Origin: Haemophilus haemolyticus
GTDB lineage: Bacteria; Pseudomonadota; Gammaproteobacteria; Enterobacterales; Pasteurellaceae
Assembly (NCBI RefSeq): GCF_001679045.1
Contig: NZ_LYCK01000001.1
Coordinates: 134,793 to 198,792 of the forward strand
Reading direction: 5' to 3'
DNA: 64,000 nt
Positions 62,555 through 64,000 of this stretch are shown one piece after another; position 1 is the first letter of the stretch, and each line of letters starts with the position of its first letter. The notes beneath the pieces are model-generated. The model was not told where the DNA came from. It did not search any database and worked only from the letters and a program-made list of their open reading frames with translations. Both the position numbers and the translations under genes were made by a program.

Positions 62555-63334
62555 ATGAAAAAACAACTTAAAAGTTTTGCTTTTGCGCTATTAGCTAGTT
62601 CACTTATCACAGCTTGTGCTGATTCAGCTTCTATAAATCGAGAGGCTGCGAGTAGTTATGCACAAGAAATGGGAAAAATTCGTACTCAGGGTGCAATAGA
62701 TACTTCATCAAATACCGCAAAACGAATTCACCATGTGTTTCATAAAATGGTGAATTATGCAAACCAAGCCAATGAGACTGGACAGCAATTTAACTGGCAA
62801 ATTAATGTGATTAAGTCAAAAGAATTGAATGCTTGGGCAATGCCAGGTGGTAAAATGGCATTCTATACTGGGTTAGTTGATACCTTACAACTTAATGATA
62901 ATGAGATCGCGGTGGTAATGGGGCATGAAATGGCTCATGCATTAAAAGAGCATGGTAAAGCTAAAACTAACTTTGGAACCGTGAGTAATATTGTTGGTGC
63001 CATTGGAGGGACGGCATTATCCATTGCAGTTGGGACGGATGTGACTGATTTGGTTTCGCTTACTAAAGATTTTGCGTTAGACAAACCTTATTCTCGTAGC
63101 GCTGAAACTGAAGCAGATGAAGTCGGACTAATGTTAATGGCCCGTTCTGGATACAACCCACAGGTAGCGCCAGGATTGTGGCAAAAAATGGCAAAAGTGT
63201 CTGGTGGTTCTCGAGGAGCTCTTGATGTGTTAGCTTCTACTCATCCTAGCGATCAGTCTCGTCAAGAAAACTTACAACGTTTATTACCTGAAGCGATGGA
63301 GCTTTATAAAGCCGCTAAAGATAAAAATGGCTAA
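62555..63334 (+). CDS. M48-family metalloprotease lipoprotein (LoiP/YcaL-like)
   Basis: A 259-residue periplasmic zinc protease. The lipobox LITAC ends at C21, the zinc motif HEMAH is at 124-128, and the third ligand glutamate lies in SAETEADEVGLM. E. coli homologues LoiP and YcaL degrade outer-membrane assembly intermediates and are linked to the Bam machinery, so a role in outer-membrane quality control is inferred. AAAGGATC is the ribosome site. Confidence 0.88.
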   Translation: MKKQLKSFAFALLASSLITACADSASINREAASSYAQEMGKIRTQGAIDTSSNTAKRIHHVFHKMVNYANQANETGQQFNWQINVIKSKELNAWAMPGGKMAFYTGLVDTLQLNDNEIAVVMGHEMAHALKEHGKAKTNFGTVSNIVGAIGGTALSIAVGTDVTDLVSLTKDFALDKPYSRSAETEADEVGLMLMARSGYNPQVAPGLWQKMAKVSGGSRGALDVLASTHPSDQSRQENLQRLLPEAMELYKAAKDKNG

Positions 63335-63385
63335 ATAAATTTAGTCAAAAAAATGACCGCGCTTTATTTTTGAAATTTACAATAA

Positions 63386-63412
63386 AAAGAGGGGACATTT
63401 AGTCCCCTTTGT
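63386..63412. terminator. Terminator between the M48 gene and alaA
   Basis: Stem AGGGGAC (63390-63396) with GTCCCCT (63402-63408), loop of five. On the minus strand it runs into CTTTTTATTG, serving alaA; on the plus strand TTGTAATTTT follows. Confidence 0.8.
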
Positions 63413-63431
63413 AATTTTGTCAACGCATACA

Positions 63432-64000
63432 TTATTGACGGTAATCCGACAAAAATCTTGCTAATTTTGTAATGGCCTCTTCAAGCTGATTCACATAAGG
63501 AAGGGTGACAACACGGAAGTGATCTGGTGAATGCCAATTAAATCCTTTACCGTGCACAAGTAGTACTTTTTCTTGGCGAAGTAAATCAAGCACCATTTTT
63601 TCATCACTGTGAATATTGAATTTTTTCACATCAATTTTCGGGAACATATACATCGCCCCCATTGGTTTCACGCAAGTAATGCCTGGAATTTGAGTGATGA
63701 GATCGTAGGCTTTATTGCGTTGCTCAAGTAATCGGCCTCCAGGTAAAATAAATTCATTAATACTTTGATAGCCACCAAGTGCGGTTTGAATTGCATGTTG
63801 CATTGGTACGTTGGCACATAAACGCATTGATGCCAGCATATCCAAGCCTTCAATATAACCTTTCGCATTATGTTTTGGTCCGTTCAAAATCATCCAGCCT
63901 TGACGGAACCCCGCAACTCGATAAGCTTTTGATAAACCATTCAGCGTAACCGTTAATAAATCAGGAGCAAGTGCGGCAATATGATGATGCACCGCGCCAT
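63432..64000 (-). CDS. alaA: Glutamate-pyruvate aminotransferase AlaA, 3' part only
   Basis: The C-terminal 189 or so residues of a class I PLP aminotransferase; the frame is open to the window edge, so the N-terminal half is outside. The PLP lysine lies in NGLSKAYRVAGFRQGW, followed by GPKHNAKGYIEGLDMLASMRLCANVPMQHAIQTALGGYQS and GAMYMFPKID, very like E. coli AlaA. It makes alanine from pyruvate and glutamate. Older annotations call it AspC. One uptake sequence lies in the gene (63777). Confidence 0.9.
   Translation of the reverse strand, partial: GAVHHHIAALAPDLLTVTLNGLSKAYRVAGFRQGWMILNGPKHNAKGYIEGLDMLASMRLCANVPMQHAIQTALGGYQSINEFILPGGRLLEQRNKAYDLITQIPGITCVKPMGAMYMFPKIDVKKFNIHSDEKMVLDLLRQEKVLLVHGKGFNWHSPDHFRVVTLPYVNQLEEAITKLARFLSDYRQ

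Overview
The window is a chromosomal segment from Haemophilus influenzae or a very close relative such as H. haemolyticus or H. aegyptius. The strongest evidence is the Pasteurellaceae DNA uptake sequence core AAGTGCGGT / ACCGCACTT. I counted about 62 exact copies by eye in 64 kb, in genes and between them, on both strands. Low G+C, AT-rich spacers and protein sequences close to those I remember for H. influenzae (D15/BamA, PilA, HbpA, NadN) agree with this. Nearly all of it is core genome. I found no rRNA, tRNA, prophage, insertion sequence, CRISPR array or phase-variable simple repeat.

Layout. 1-3.4 kb: 3' end of nadN, then aroK-aroB-dam. 3.4-10.2 kb: mobA, yihD-dsbA, maoP, the trmA-rsmJ-rseC overlap operon, a two-gene unit of tiny membrane proteins behind a competence-type CRP-S site, then mobB and an MFS pump. 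10.3-17.2 kb: heme-binding lipoprotein hbpA, ligA, zipA, cysZ, cysK. 17.3-25.1 kb: sodA and the divergent cytochrome c maturation operon ccmABCDEF-dsbE-ccmH-ccmI. 25.3-26.1 kb: an unrecognised secreted protein and a small lipoprotein. 26.2-33.7 kb: sdaA/sdaC, the copper unit copA-copZ/cueR, metJ and rho. 33.8-38.2 kb: the type IV pilus competence operon pilABCD, divergent from ampD. 38.2-38.7 kb: a 525-base AT-rich spacer with DnaA-box-like sites. 38.7-46.3 kb: rppH, a TSUP permease, lgt, thyA, tadA, dciA, a secM-like gene, secA, mutT. 46.4-51 kb: holA, lptE, leuS, yggU. 51.2-58.3 kb: envelope operon uppS-cdsA-rseP-bamA-skp-lpxD. 58.5-60.3 kb: rpsB-tsf with the S2 leader. 60.3-64 kb: a methyltransferase, mtr, an M48 lipoprotein protease and the 3' part of alaA.

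Several control circuits can be read directly: two CRP-S/Sxy sites (before the small-protein unit and in the pilA-ampD gap), a MerR-type 19-bp-spacer promoter for copZ-copA, tandem met boxes before metJ, a TrpR-type operator over the mtr -10 element, an S2 autoregulatory leader, and a SecM-like IRAGP arrest motif before secA. Several terminators are built from inverted uptake sequences.

The least explained items are the small-protein operon at 7.8-8.3 kb, the secreted/lipoprotein pair at 25.3-26.1 kb and the DnaA-box spacer at 38.2-38.7 kb. The gene blocks also seem to be joined differently from strain Rd KW20 as I remember it. Gene names rest on recognising protein motifs and neighbours; no database search was run.
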